A stretch of 53,746 nucleotides of DNA from Bacteroidota bacterium (GTDB lineage Bacteria > Bacteroidota > Bacteroidia > Bacteroidales > UBA7960), in the NCBI GenBank assembly GCA_018335675.1, contig JAGXRQ010000003.1, positions 1-53,746 of the forward strand, read 5' to 3'. The notes below the pieces were generated by a model. The model ran no database searches and was not told the origin of the DNA. It saw nothing but the letters and a program-made list of their open reading frames with translations. The stretch's first letter is position 1. The number at the start of each line of letters is the position of its first letter. Shown here one piece after another: positions 45,124 to 53,683 of the stretch. A program made the position numbers and the translations under genes.

Positions 45124-46131
45124 TTAGAATCTTGGTAATCCGGGTCCGCGTTTCTGAGGAACATTATAATAAACAGTAATTAAAGTAAACATATATGCAT
45201 CCGTATTATGAGGATTGCCTCTCTGTTGCCCGGGATATGTTGCGTTGTCTCCAAGTATACCTATTGTAGGATTTGAGAAGTATTCAGCGAGTGCTATTTT
45301 GTGCGGGTCTCCGGCATACATTTCAGAGTATATAGCAGGGTCGACATAAGTACGACTAACATCGTCAATGTAATCAGTCCATGTTGTTCTAAATCCATAT
45401 TCAAGACCAACAGAAAGCTGCCTGTTAATTACAAATATTGCTCCTAATCCAAAAGGAATACTTATTGAAACAGGAGAGTATTGTGATCTTGTTGAGAAGT
45501 AATCTTGACCTTCAGTTTTTAATGGCCTTAAACTATACCATCCATCACTTGGTAAGTCTTCTGCTGCAACTGAACCTTTGTAATTAGCGCTTTCGAATTT
45601 GCCTTGAGGGTTAAAGTAAAATCCATTAATACCCAAAAAAGCATAAGCTGAAAAGTTATATCCGAACCAACCTCTTGCCTTAGTTAGCCTTCTGTATCTT
45701 GCCCCCATTTGGTATGCCCTAAGGAAGTAATATTCTGCTTGTACCCCTAATTCTAATATTGGAGATCTGAAGTTTAGATTTCTGTTTAATCTGTAATGTG
45801 CGGCAATAACGTCATCAGGGCTTGCCGGTCCATCCAGTTTAATATGGCTGTCATCTCCTGATATATATCCAAATGCTAAATGGCCTCTTACAGCTGCATC
45901 TTGAATGAAAAAGTATCTGTATCCAAGCAACCCTACGGGTCTCATAGAGGAAAAATTATAATCTCTCATGTACTGAGAACCTTCTTTTGTAGATCCTCCA
46001 AGGTCTCCCATAAATCCTGTGCCTCCAAGGCCCAAAACAATGTGATCGCGTTCTCTTTTCCATGACTGCGAATAAACATCCGTTATAGAAAGAATGAATA
46101 TCAGCAAAAGGCTAAAGCGGATATATTTCAT
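45124..46131 (-). CDS. PorG-like outer-membrane protein (DUF6089 family), copy 2
   Basis: A 335-residue paralogue of the gene just downstream. The signal peptide is about 1-22 (DVYSQS). Shared blocks in the same order are GLGGTGFMGDLGGS, LNRNLNFRSPILELGVQAEYYF, YSLRPLKTEGQD, LSVGLEYGFRTTWTDYIDDVS and QQRGNPHNTDAYMFTLITVYYN. It carries extra loops that make it about 65 residues longer, including a basic MGARYRRLTKARG stretch in the middle. It has its own TACATTTG -7 box. Whether it also serves T9SS or a different barrel function is unknown. Confidence 0.83.
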   Translation of the reverse strand: MKYIRFSLLLIFILSITDVYSQSWKRERDHIVLGLGGTGFMGDLGGSTKEGSQYMRDYNFSSMRPVGLLGYRYFFIQDAAVRGHLAFGYISGDDSHIKLDGPASPDDVIAAHYRLNRNLNFRSPILELGVQAEYYFLRAYQMGARYRRLTKARGWFGYNFSAYAFLGINGFYFNPQGKFESANYKGSVAAEDLPSDGWYSLRPLKTEGQDYFSTRSQYSPVSISIPFGLGAIFVINRQLSVGLEYGFRTTWTDYIDDVSRTYVDPAIYSEMYAGDPHKIALAEYFSNPTIGILGDNATYPGQQRGNPHNTDAYMFTLITVYYNVPQKRGPGLPRF

Positions 46132-46192
46132 AATCTGCAGATTATTAATTGCTAATGTATTATCGAAATTTTACAATTTCTATTATATCTTG

Positions 46193-46200
46193 CAAATGTA
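46193..46200 (-). promoter_or_regulatory. -7 box (TACATTTG) of PorG-like copy 2
   Basis: A minus-strand TAnnTTTG match 61 bases upstream of the ATG. TTTC at 46221-46224 sits 20 bases further upstream, one mismatch from the -33 consensus. Confidence 0.55.
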
Positions 46201-46235
46201 AATATTTTTTTTTATTGGATGAAATTTTTTTTAGT

Positions 46236-47114
46236 CTAATTCCTTTTGTCTAATCCCCATGTGAGTTTATTTCTAATAGTCTGATAAAAGTCGGTTGATT
46301 CCGGGTAAATTAGATTAAAAGCAAAATCAGCTTTCTTTACTTCAAAAGTGAAGGATTCATTTAGAGCGATTGATCTAGAGTCTAAAACTAAGAGATAATC
46401 TTTGTTTCTACCTTCAATAGTAAGTTTTATGGCTGTGTCATCTGGTATTACTATTGGCCTTACTGTAAGATTGTGAGAAGCGATAGGGGTAATAATGAAA
46501 TTTTGAGATTCAGGTGAAATAATAGGCCCACCACAGCTTAATGAATATCCTGTACTTCCTGTTGGAGTGGCAACAATTAATCCGTCAGCCCAGTAGGTGT
46601 TAAGATGCTTGTCATTGATTGAAGTTTTAATAGTTATCATACTAGAAGTATCTCTTTTCATTATTGTAAGCTCGTTCAGAGCATAAGCAAAACCATCAAA
46701 AATTTCTTTTGGTGAATTTACATGAATTAGAGACCTGGAGTCGATGCGAAATTTTCTATTAATCAGACAGGCTGTGGCTTGGCTAACATCATGGGCTGAA
46801 ACTGCCGAAAGAAAACCAAGTCTTCCGGTGTTAATTCCCAGCACAGGGATTCCAGAATCCCTTATCAGGCTCAGGGTGTCGAGTAATGTTCCGTCGCCAC
46901 CGATGCTTATTAAACAGAAAATGTCTTTGTTAAGGTTGTTGTGCGAGGAAAATATTTCAACAGGTTTATTAAACTTTATGTTTTCGGTTAAAAAGCTAAA
47001 AAGCTTCTCATGAATAAGAAATTTCTCAGTGATGACCTCTAAATCTGTTACCATGTCCTGAATATTTTTTAAATATTCAGGGGCAAACTGTCTGCCGTAA
47101 AAAGCTATTATCAT
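46236..47114 (-). CDS. nadK: NAD kinase
   Basis: A 292-residue cytoplasmic enzyme that phosphorylates NAD to NADP. Diagnostic motifs are SIGGDGTLLDTLSL (GGDG with the catalytic Asp), NTGRLGFLSAV, YALNELTIMKRD and ADGLIVATPTGSTGYSLSCGGP. It is on the same strand as rodA, 31 bp downstream, so probably read through from the PBP2-rodA transcript. nadK next to porG-like and uppS genes is a common Bacteroidota neighbourhood. Confidence 0.96.
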   Translation of the reverse strand: MIIAFYGRQFAPEYLKNIQDMVTDLEVITEKFLIHEKLFSFLTENIKFNKPVEIFSSHNNLNKDIFCLISIGGDGTLLDTLSLIRDSGIPVLGINTGRLGFLSAVSAHDVSQATACLINRKFRIDSRSLIHVNSPKEIFDGFAYALNELTIMKRDTSSMITIKTSINDKHLNTYWADGLIVATPTGSTGYSLSCGGPIISPESQNFIITPIASHNLTVRPIVIPDDTAIKLTIEGRNKDYLLVLDSRSIALNESFTFEVKKADFAFNLIYPESTDFYQTIRNKLTWGLDKRN

Positions 47115-47145
47115 AATTATGAGTTATAGTTTATAACTTATTTAT

Positions 47146-48411
47146 TTAGAGCAAGTCAAGTCTTTTAGCATCTAATTTCAAGAAAACAAAAATCATAACA
47201 GTAAAAGCCAATAAAGAAGAACCGCCGTAGCTGAAAAAGGGCAAAGGTATTCCTATTACAGGAACTAAGCCTATTGTCATTCCTATGTTAATTGCAAAGT
47301 GAAAAAACAACATCCCTGCCAGGCAGTATCCAAATATTCTACTAAAAAGAGCTCTTTGTTTTTCAGCAATTATAACTATGCGTATCAGTAAAAATAAGTA
47401 GAGTGAAATAATTACAAAGCTTCCCGCCCATCCCCACTCTTCTCCAATTGTGCAAAAAATAAAATCTGTACTTTGTTCGGGCACGAAATCAAATTTTGTT
47501 TGCGTTCCTTTTAGAAATCCTTTTCCCCACAGTCCTCCTGAGCCAATTGCGATTTTTGATTGATTTAGATTGTAGCCAGCTCCCAATGGGTCAATTTTGG
47601 AGTCGATTAGCACTTCTATTCTGTTTTTTTGGTGTGGTTGCAAGAACTTTTCAAATGCATAGTCAACAGAATAAACATATGCAGACATTATAATAAATAA
47701 GCCTAATACGAGAAAGATTTCTTTTCTTTTGTTTCTTAAAACATAAGCAGCGATAATTGCAATAATTGAAAGAATTGCAATTATAATAAACTCATTCATT
47801 ACAAGAGTAAGAATAAACAAAAATGCTGCAGTCACAGCAAATGAGAGTAAAAGTCCTGATATATAACCTTCTCTGTATAGCATAAAAACAAAAGCACTAA
47901 AAACAAGAGCTGTTCCTGCATCATTTTGCAGTAAAATCATTGCGAAAGGAATGAATATTAATGAAAAAGCCTTTATTCTGTTTTGGAAAGTTATTGTTTT
48001 ACTTTTAATACTACTTATAAACTTTCCTAATGCCAAAGCAGTAGCAAATTTCGCGAATTCTGATGGTTGTATGTTAAAGCCTCCAATCTGAAACCAGGAT
48101 TTTGAAGAATTTATTTCTGTTCCAAACAACAATACGGAAATTAGTAAAAGCATAATTGTAATGAAAATGGGGTAGGCGAATGCAATAAAGAATTTAACAT
48201 CAGTAAGCATAACTGTAAACCCCAGAACAAATGCGATTAATATCCAAACAAATTGCTTTCCATAATTCTGCGAAATGTCGAATATGCTATTGTGAGATTC
48301 TTTATATCCTGCGGCATAAATATTCAACCATCCAATAAACAGCATAACGACAAAAATTAAAACTGTTGTTTTGTCGATATTTCTGAAGTCATGAAAAAAT
48401 CCTTGTTTCAT
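47146..48411 (-). CDS. rodA: Rod-shape SEDS glycosyltransferase RodA
   Basis: A 421-residue polytopic inner-membrane protein with about ten hydrophobic segments. SEDS motifs are present: FNIQPSEFAKFATALALGKF, LQNDAGTALVF (with the catalytic-loop Asp), KIAIGSGGLWGKGFLKGTQ, DFIFCTIGEEWGW and GIPLPFFSYGGSSLL. It polymerises lipid II into glycan strands during elongation with PBP2. The ATG overlaps the PBP2 stop by one base (TAATG), indicating translational coupling. Confidence 0.95.
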   Translation of the reverse strand: MKQGFFHDFRNIDKTTVLIFVVMLFIGWLNIYAAGYKESHNSIFDISQNYGKQFVWILIAFVLGFTVMLTDVKFFIAFAYPIFITIMLLLISVLLFGTEINSSKSWFQIGGFNIQPSEFAKFATALALGKFISSIKSKTITFQNRIKAFSLIFIPFAMILLQNDAGTALVFSAFVFMLYREGYISGLLLSFAVTAAFLFILTLVMNEFIIIAILSIIAIIAAYVLRNKRKEIFLVLGLFIIMSAYVYSVDYAFEKFLQPHQKNRIEVLIDSKIDPLGAGYNLNQSKIAIGSGGLWGKGFLKGTQTKFDFVPEQSTDFIFCTIGEEWGWAGSFVIISLYLFLLIRIVIIAEKQRALFSRIFGYCLAGMLFFHFAINIGMTIGLVPVIGIPLPFFSYGGSSLLAFTVMIFVFLKLDAKRLDLL

Positions 48412-50258
48412 TATTGCTTTACCTCCGGATATGGTTTTAAAAAATATGCATCTAAAATACGTTTTTCATACCAACTTCGTTTTATTTCACCTGTTAAATA
48501 TTGCTCAATCATCAGACTAGCGATTGGTGCCGCCCAAGTTGAGCCATAACCTGCGTTTTCAACAACTACGGAAATTGCAATTTTTGGGTTTTCTACAGGG
48601 GCAAAAGCAATAAAAACAGAATGGTTTTCACCATGTGGATTTTGCACTGTGCCTGTTTTTCCGGCTATTTCTATGCCTTCAATTCTGGCAAATCTGGCTG
48701 TACCCCCCAACGTTACCTGCCACATTGCATTCGTCATTGTAGCAAAGTGAATTGAGTCAACAGAAGTTGTGTGTTTTTGCGTAAATTTCGGATTAATACT
48801 ATCTATGTTTTCTATAGCTTTTACTATATGCGGCGTATAAAAATAACCTTTGTTTGCCACTGTGGCTGCAAGATTAGCGAGTTGCAATGGTGTGGTTCCA
48901 AGCTCACCTTGCCCAATCCCTAAACTAATAATTGTTAAGGATCTCCAACCCCTTGTTCCATATATTCTGTCGTAGTATTCAGAAGAGACAACAAGTCCAG
49001 GTAATTCATAAGGCAAATCATTATTGAAGATTCTTCCAAATCCGAAGCTTAAAACATGGTTTCGCCAATTATTAAAGGCTTGCTGCATTGAGGTGAACTT
49101 AGAGTTGTCAAGTGTGTTGCGGAATATTATACTTGATGCTGTGTTGCAACTATACTGAATGCTAGATATTTGGTCAACAGGGCTTGGATGATTTCGACAT
49201 TGAACAGTAATATTCCCTGATCTGTAAAAGCCAGGGCATGAATATCTTGAGTTTGTAGTTACAATACCTTCCTGCATTCCAATCAAAGTGTTAACGATTT
49301 TAAAAGCAGACCCAGGAGGGTACTGAGCCATTAATGCTCTGTTGAATAGTGGCCTTAAAGTATCATTTTGTAAATCTCTAAAATGTGAAGCTCTGGATCT
49401 TCCAACAAGCAAGTTTGGATCGTAAGATGGTGATGTAATCAGAGCAAGTATTTCGCCTGTAGATGGTTCAATAGCAACAATACTGCCTCTTTTGTTTTGC
49501 ATTAGCTTTTCGCCATATTCCTGAAGCTTAGCATCGAGGGTGAGGAAAATGTCAGTTCCGCTTACTGCCGATTCATCATATTTGCCTTTTTGAAAAGAAC
49601 CCATGTCCCTTCCCATCGCATCTACCAAAATAATATTTACGCCTTTTTGACCTCTTAAAACTTCTTCATAAGATTTTTCTATACCGCTTATTCCTATATA
49701 ATCTCGCGGTTTATAGTAAGGGTCGTTTTTGGTTATCTCAGGCCCTACTTCTGCAACATATCCGAATATATGGGCAGCCATTGGCTTTGAATATCTCCTT
49801 AATGTTCTTGGTTGAACAAAAAATCCCGGAAATTTATACAGCTTTTCTTTTAAAATTGCATATTCTTCATTTGGAATTTGCTTTTCGAAAACTGAAGGAA
49901 GATGAACAGCAAACTCTCTTGCTTTCAATACTCTGGCTTTGAATGTTTTATTATCAATTCCTAAGTAACTGCAAAACTCAGTTGTGTCTATGTTTTTTAT
50001 CTGACCTGGGACTACCATTAAATCGTAGTATGGCTCATTATAAACAATAAGCTCTTTGTTTCTGTCGTAAATTAAACCTCTTGCAGGATAGTTCGTAATA
50101 TGACGAGTGATATTGCTGCTTGCAGATGCCTTATAACTATGATCTAGAACTTGAATCTGAAATAATCGTCCGAGATAAATTACTGCAATAATTAAAAATA
50201 TTGCAATAATTATTCTTTTTCTGTAATTAAAAGCATTAACATTCTGCTGATTCAACAT
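48411..50258 (-). CDS. mrdA: Penicillin-binding protein 2 (elongation transpeptidase)
   Basis: A 615-residue class B PBP. One N-terminal membrane helix (about 14-32) anchors it. A PBP dimerisation/pedestal domain follows (NITRHITNYPARGLIYDRN), then the transpeptidase domain with SxxK in PPGSAFKIVNTL, SxN in QYSCNTASS and KTG in IAGKTGTVQNPHG. It cross-links peptidoglycan for cell elongation with RodA. The mreBCD genes that often precede it in this phylum are not upstream: the region before it is 200 bp of intergenic DNA and then a divergent gene. A minus-strand TATTTTTG box at 50301-50308 is a possible promoter. Confidence 0.95.
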   Translation of the reverse strand: MLNQQNVNAFNYRKRIIIAIFLIIAVIYLGRLFQIQVLDHSYKASASSNITRHITNYPARGLIYDRNKELIVYNEPYYDLMVVPGQIKNIDTTEFCSYLGIDNKTFKARVLKAREFAVHLPSVFEKQIPNEEYAILKEKLYKFPGFFVQPRTLRRYSKPMAAHIFGYVAEVGPEITKNDPYYKPRDYIGISGIEKSYEEVLRGQKGVNIILVDAMGRDMGSFQKGKYDESAVSGTDIFLTLDAKLQEYGEKLMQNKRGSIVAIEPSTGEILALITSPSYDPNLLVGRSRASHFRDLQNDTLRPLFNRALMAQYPPGSAFKIVNTLIGMQEGIVTTNSRYSCPGFYRSGNITVQCRNHPSPVDQISSIQYSCNTASSIIFRNTLDNSKFTSMQQAFNNWRNHVLSFGFGRIFNNDLPYELPGLVVSSEYYDRIYGTRGWRSLTIISLGIGQGELGTTPLQLANLAATVANKGYFYTPHIVKAIENIDSINPKFTQKHTTSVDSIHFATMTNAMWQVTLGGTARFARIEGIEIAGKTGTVQNPHGENHSVFIAFAPVENPKIAISVVVENAGYGSTWAAPIASLMIEQYLTGEIKRSWYEKRILDAYFLKPYPEVKQ

Positions 50259-50490
50259 TCTGTATTTTTTCTTTTAGATGAGAACGGGCTTATCTGTCCA
50301 CAAAAATAACCAAATTCAATTGCAATTAGAAATCTTTTTATCATCTTATAAAATCAATAAATGACTATATCAAAATGAAAAAACTATTTGAGGAAAATTT
50401 ATTAAAAAAAACGCTGGCATTGAAAACAAATTTCTTAAATTCGGCAATTAATAAGTTTTGAATTCAAAGCAAACACTAAATGTAAAATAT

Positions 50491-51633
50491 ATGAAGAAAA
50501 TTCTTGTTCTTGGTGCCGGAATGGTTGGCAAAGCTATTGCCATAGATTTATGCAAAAGCTATAAAGTTACCTCAGCCGATATCGATCAAAAAGCTCTTGA
50601 TTATATATCTGAACATTATCCAATAAAAACTATTCATGCAGATTTAGATAATGCCGACACTCTCAAAACGATTGTGTCAGATTATGATTTTATTGTGTCG
50701 GCAGTTCCTGGTTTTATGGGTTATAAAACATTGGAATGCATTATTGGAGAAGGTAAAAATGTTGTAGATATCTCGTTTATGCCCGAAGATTTTATGGAGT
50801 TGCATAAGTTGGCTGTTAAAAATGGCGTAACTGCAATTACAGATTGTGGAGTTGCTCCGGGAATGCCTAACCTTATTGCTGGTTATTATAATGAAATTAT
50901 GAATATTGAATTCTTTGAATATGTTGTAGGAGGTTTGCCAAAAGTTAAGACTTATCCTTTTTATTATAAGGCGCCATTTTCACCTATAGATGTGATTGAA
51001 GAGTATACAAGGCCTGCAAGATATAGGGAGAATGGAAGTATTGTTGTTAAACCAGCCATGAGCGACACCGAAATGATGGAGTTTGATAAAGTTGGTACAC
51101 TTCAGGCTTTTTTAACAGATGGGTTAAGGTCATTGCTTGATAATTTGCCGAAAATTCCTTCTATGAAGGAGAAAACTCTCAGACATCCGGGGCATATAGA
51201 TCTTGTTCAGGCATTAGAAAAAGCAGGTTTTTTTGATAAAACTCCAATTGCTATTAATAATACAGCTGTAAGACCTATCGACTTTACCAGTAAGATTCTT
51301 ATTAATAATTGGAAGCTTTCTCCTGAAGAAGAAGAGTTTACTGTTATGCGCATTATTATGCGAGGAATGAAGGATAAAAAGAAAGTTGAAATTGTGTATG
51401 ACCTTTACGATGAATATGATAAAATAACAGGGCTTTCATCTATGGCTAGAACCACCGGCTTTACTGCTACTGCTTGCCTTGATTTAGTTGTAAAAGGATT
51501 GTTTAATGCAAAGGGAATATTCCCGCTTGAACTAGTTGGTAAAGAGAAAGGCTGTTTTGATTTTGTAATACAGTATCTTAGTGATAGAAATATTCACTAT
51601 GTTAAAAAAGAAAATGTGATTGATGCTCAATAG
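50491..51633 (+). CDS. Saccharopine dehydrogenase-family oxidoreductase
   Basis: A 380-residue NAD(P)-dependent enzyme. The Rossmann motif is KILVLGAGMVGKAIAIDLC, followed by DYDFIVSAVPGFMGYKTLE, TDCGVAPGMPNLIAGYY and the C-terminal MARTTGFTATACLDLVVKGLF block, as in LYS9-type saccharopine reductases and lysine 6-dehydrogenases. The substrate cannot be read from sequence. It is clearly different from the carboxynorspermidine synthase at 23337. Start chosen at ATG 50491; a TTG 33 bases upstream lies next to a promoter-like AAGTTTTG. It is 67 bp upstream of the GatE-type gene on the same strand. Confidence 0.85.
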   Translation: MKKILVLGAGMVGKAIAIDLCKSYKVTSADIDQKALDYISEHYPIKTIHADLDNADTLKTIVSDYDFIVSAVPGFMGYKTLECIIGEGKNVVDISFMPEDFMELHKLAVKNGVTAITDCGVAPGMPNLIAGYYNEIMNIEFFEYVVGGLPKVKTYPFYYKAPFSPIDVIEEYTRPARYRENGSIVVKPAMSDTEMMEFDKVGTLQAFLTDGLRSLLDNLPKIPSMKEKTLRHPGHIDLVQALEKAGFFDKTPIAINNTAVRPIDFTSKILINNWKLSPEEEEFTVMRIIMRGMKDKKKVEIVYDLYDEYDKITGLSSMARTTGFTATACLDLVVKGLFNAKGIFPLELVGKEKGCFDFVIQYLSDRNIHYVKKENVIDAQ

Positions 51634-51661
51634 TCTGTTATTAAAGCTATATGAAGAAGTG

Positions 51662-51696
51662 TTAATCTTGAATCTATAATCTATTAATTTACAATC
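51662..51696. repeat. Short degenerate heptanucleotide array upstream of the GatE-type gene
   Basis: Consecutive 7-base units TTAATCT, TGAATCT, ATAATCT, ATTAATT and TACAATC end 4 bases before the ATG at 51701. The 7-base period is clear for the first three units and weaker after. The position, directly before a start codon, parallels the array before nspC. Confidence 0.6.
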
Positions 51697-51700
51697 ATAA

Positions 51701-53671
51701 ATGAAAAAGAAACCTGAAAGCCTGAAGAATTATCAGGAAACTCTTGAAGAAATAGGGTATGTAGATAGAAAATCTGCAACTCAGGAAGATTACGATAGGA
51801 TTGGCTTTATGTCAGGACTAGAGGTGCATCAGCAGCTTAAAACAAAGAAAAAACTTTTCTGTCAATGTCCTGCAGGGATTTACCAAAAAGATGATGATTT
51901 TAATGCTGAAATTATAAGGCATATGAGACCAACTCTTAGTGAATTAGGAGAATATGATGGTACCGCACTTATGGAGTTCAAAACAAAAAAGGAAATCATA
52001 TACAGAATCAATAATAAAACAACCTGTACATACGAGATTGATGATACACCGCCTTTTGTTATAAATAAAGAAGCTTTAGATATTGCAATTGAAATATCTC
52101 TTCTCAAAAAGCTTAATATTGTTGGTGAGGTGCATATTACAAGAAAACAATATCTAGATGGCAGTATTCCGACCGGGTTCCAACGTACGGCAATTATTGG
52201 TGTTGAAGGAGAGATTGAATTAAAAAACAAAAAAGTAAGATTGATACAATTGAGTATTGAAGAAGATTCTTGCAGAGAGATATCAGATATTGGACATACG
52301 AGAATTTATAAAACTGATAGATTGGGTATGCCGCTGATTGAAACTGTAACCTATCCTGATATGGTTAATCCTGACGAAGTAGCTGAAGCTTGTCAGGTAA
52401 TAAGATTTTTAAATAGAAGTACAGGGAAAGTAAGAACAGGGATTGGAGCCGGCAGGGAAGATGTTAATGTTTCTTGCAGGGGAGGCACAAGAGTTGAAAT
52501 TAAAGGTGTTGCTCGTATTAATTGGATTCCTGAGCTTACTCATAATGAGGCATTTAGGCAATGGGCTTTGTTAAATATAAGACAGAAGTTATTGTCGAAA
52601 ATAAAAGATCCTGCTAAGTGGAATATGAATTATTTGATGCTGGATCCGATGTATTTCGATTTCAAAAATACTATTCTCAAAAACTTAAAGAATAATGGGC
52701 AGAAATTATATGCCGTTAATCTTCCGAAATTTAAAAACATACTTTCTCATTTTACTCAGCCCGGATTATGTTTTGGAGATGAGATTAGCGACAGGCTTAA
52801 AGTAATTGCTTGTATTGAAAAGCCAAATATGACTCACTCTGAAGATATAAAACCAATAATTTCTGATGAGATTTTTGCTTCAATTAAAAAGCTTTTGTCA
52901 AGCAAGGTTGATGATGCTATTATCCTTTTTTGGGGCCCTACTGATGATATTAAAACTGCACTCGAAACTATTGAAGAGAGATGTAGAATGGCATTTGTTG
53001 GAGTACCGAATGAAACCAGAAAGTCTTTTGTTGATGGAACAACTATGTTTGAAAGAGTTTTGCCGGGCGCTGATAGAATGTATCCGGACACTGATTCAGC
53101 ACCAATACCGCTTAAAGATTCCAGAATTAATGAGCTGGGCAAAAATATTCCACTCACTACAATGGATAATATTAAGCAAATGAAAAAGTGGAAAATTCCG
53201 GAAGATACTTATACATACATCCTTAAAAAGAACTTATTCCCACTGCTAAAAAGAATAGTAGAAGAACTTGGACAGAAGCCTGTTTTTGTTGGAACGTTGC
53301 TCGGACATAGATTTAAATTTGTTGAAGGGCATTACGAAGCATCTGCAGATTTTGATTATGAAAGGATTTACGACCTTATTAAAAGCGTTATAGAAAAGAA
53401 ACTTGAAACGGATATTGTAAGATATCTGCTTCCACTTTTATATCAACATCCAAAAATGGACTTTGAGTCTTTGCTTACAAGCTTGAAGTTTAAGAAAACT
53501 AAGCCTGAAGAGGTTACTGCAAATATTCCGTTTTTAATAAAGAAATTCAATAGTATAAGACACTCTAGCGAAAAAAGCGCACAAACAGATTGGCTAATGG
53601 GTCAGTTAAGAAGCAAAGCAATAGGAAATGTTAGTTTAAAACAACTAAGAAAGACTGTTGAAAAATCTTAA
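51701..53671 (+). CDS. GatE-type subunit of Glu-tRNA(Gln) amidotransferase (archaeal GatDE type)
   Basis: A 656-residue protein of the GatB/GatE family. The cradle domain shows FMSGLEVHQQLKTKKKLFC and CPAG (metal-site Cys), YEIDDTPPFVIN, KQYLDGSIPTGFQRTAIIG, SIEEDSCREI and GIGAGREDVNVSC with RVEIKGV. The middle contains the AspRS-like GAD insertion (about 390-470: VGVPNETRKSFVDGTTMFE then RVLPGADRMYPDTDSAP) that GatB lacks and GatE has. A helical YqeY-like tail follows. GatE with GatD converts Glu-tRNA(Gln) to Gln-tRNA(Gln) in archaea. No gatD or glutaminase gene is in the window, so the reaction here is uncertain. An IS copy begins 12 bases after the stop codon. Confidence 0.88.
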   Translation: MKKKPESLKNYQETLEEIGYVDRKSATQEDYDRIGFMSGLEVHQQLKTKKKLFCQCPAGIYQKDDDFNAEIIRHMRPTLSELGEYDGTALMEFKTKKEIIYRINNKTTCTYEIDDTPPFVINKEALDIAIEISLLKKLNIVGEVHITRKQYLDGSIPTGFQRTAIIGVEGEIELKNKKVRLIQLSIEEDSCREISDIGHTRIYKTDRLGMPLIETVTYPDMVNPDEVAEACQVIRFLNRSTGKVRTGIGAGREDVNVSCRGGTRVEIKGVARINWIPELTHNEAFRQWALLNIRQKLLSKIKDPAKWNMNYLMLDPMYFDFKNTILKNLKNNGQKLYAVNLPKFKNILSHFTQPGLCFGDEISDRLKVIACIEKPNMTHSEDIKPIISDEIFASIKKLLSSKVDDAIILFWGPTDDIKTALETIEERCRMAFVGVPNETRKSFVDGTTMFERVLPGADRMYPDTDSAPIPLKDSRINELGKNIPLTTMDNIKQMKKWKIPEDTYTYILKKNLFPLLKRIVEELGQKPVFVGTLLGHRFKFVEGHYEASADFDYERIYDLIKSVIEKKLETDIVRYLLPLLYQHPKMDFESLLTSLKFKKTKPEEVTANIPFLIKKFNSIRHSSEKSAQTDWLMGQLRSKAIGNVSLKQLRKTVEKS

Positions 53672-53683
53672 TTGTAGTTTATA

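Noticed and set aside
45880-46065. Short open frames on the plus strand across the PorG-like genes
   Set aside because: They are antisense to well-supported barrel genes with signal peptides and shared family blocks.
50458-50490. TTG start giving an 11-residue longer saccharopine-dehydrogenase-like protein
   Set aside because: The extension precedes a Rossmann motif that normally begins at the N-terminus, and the TTG sits in a promoter-like AAGTTTTG.
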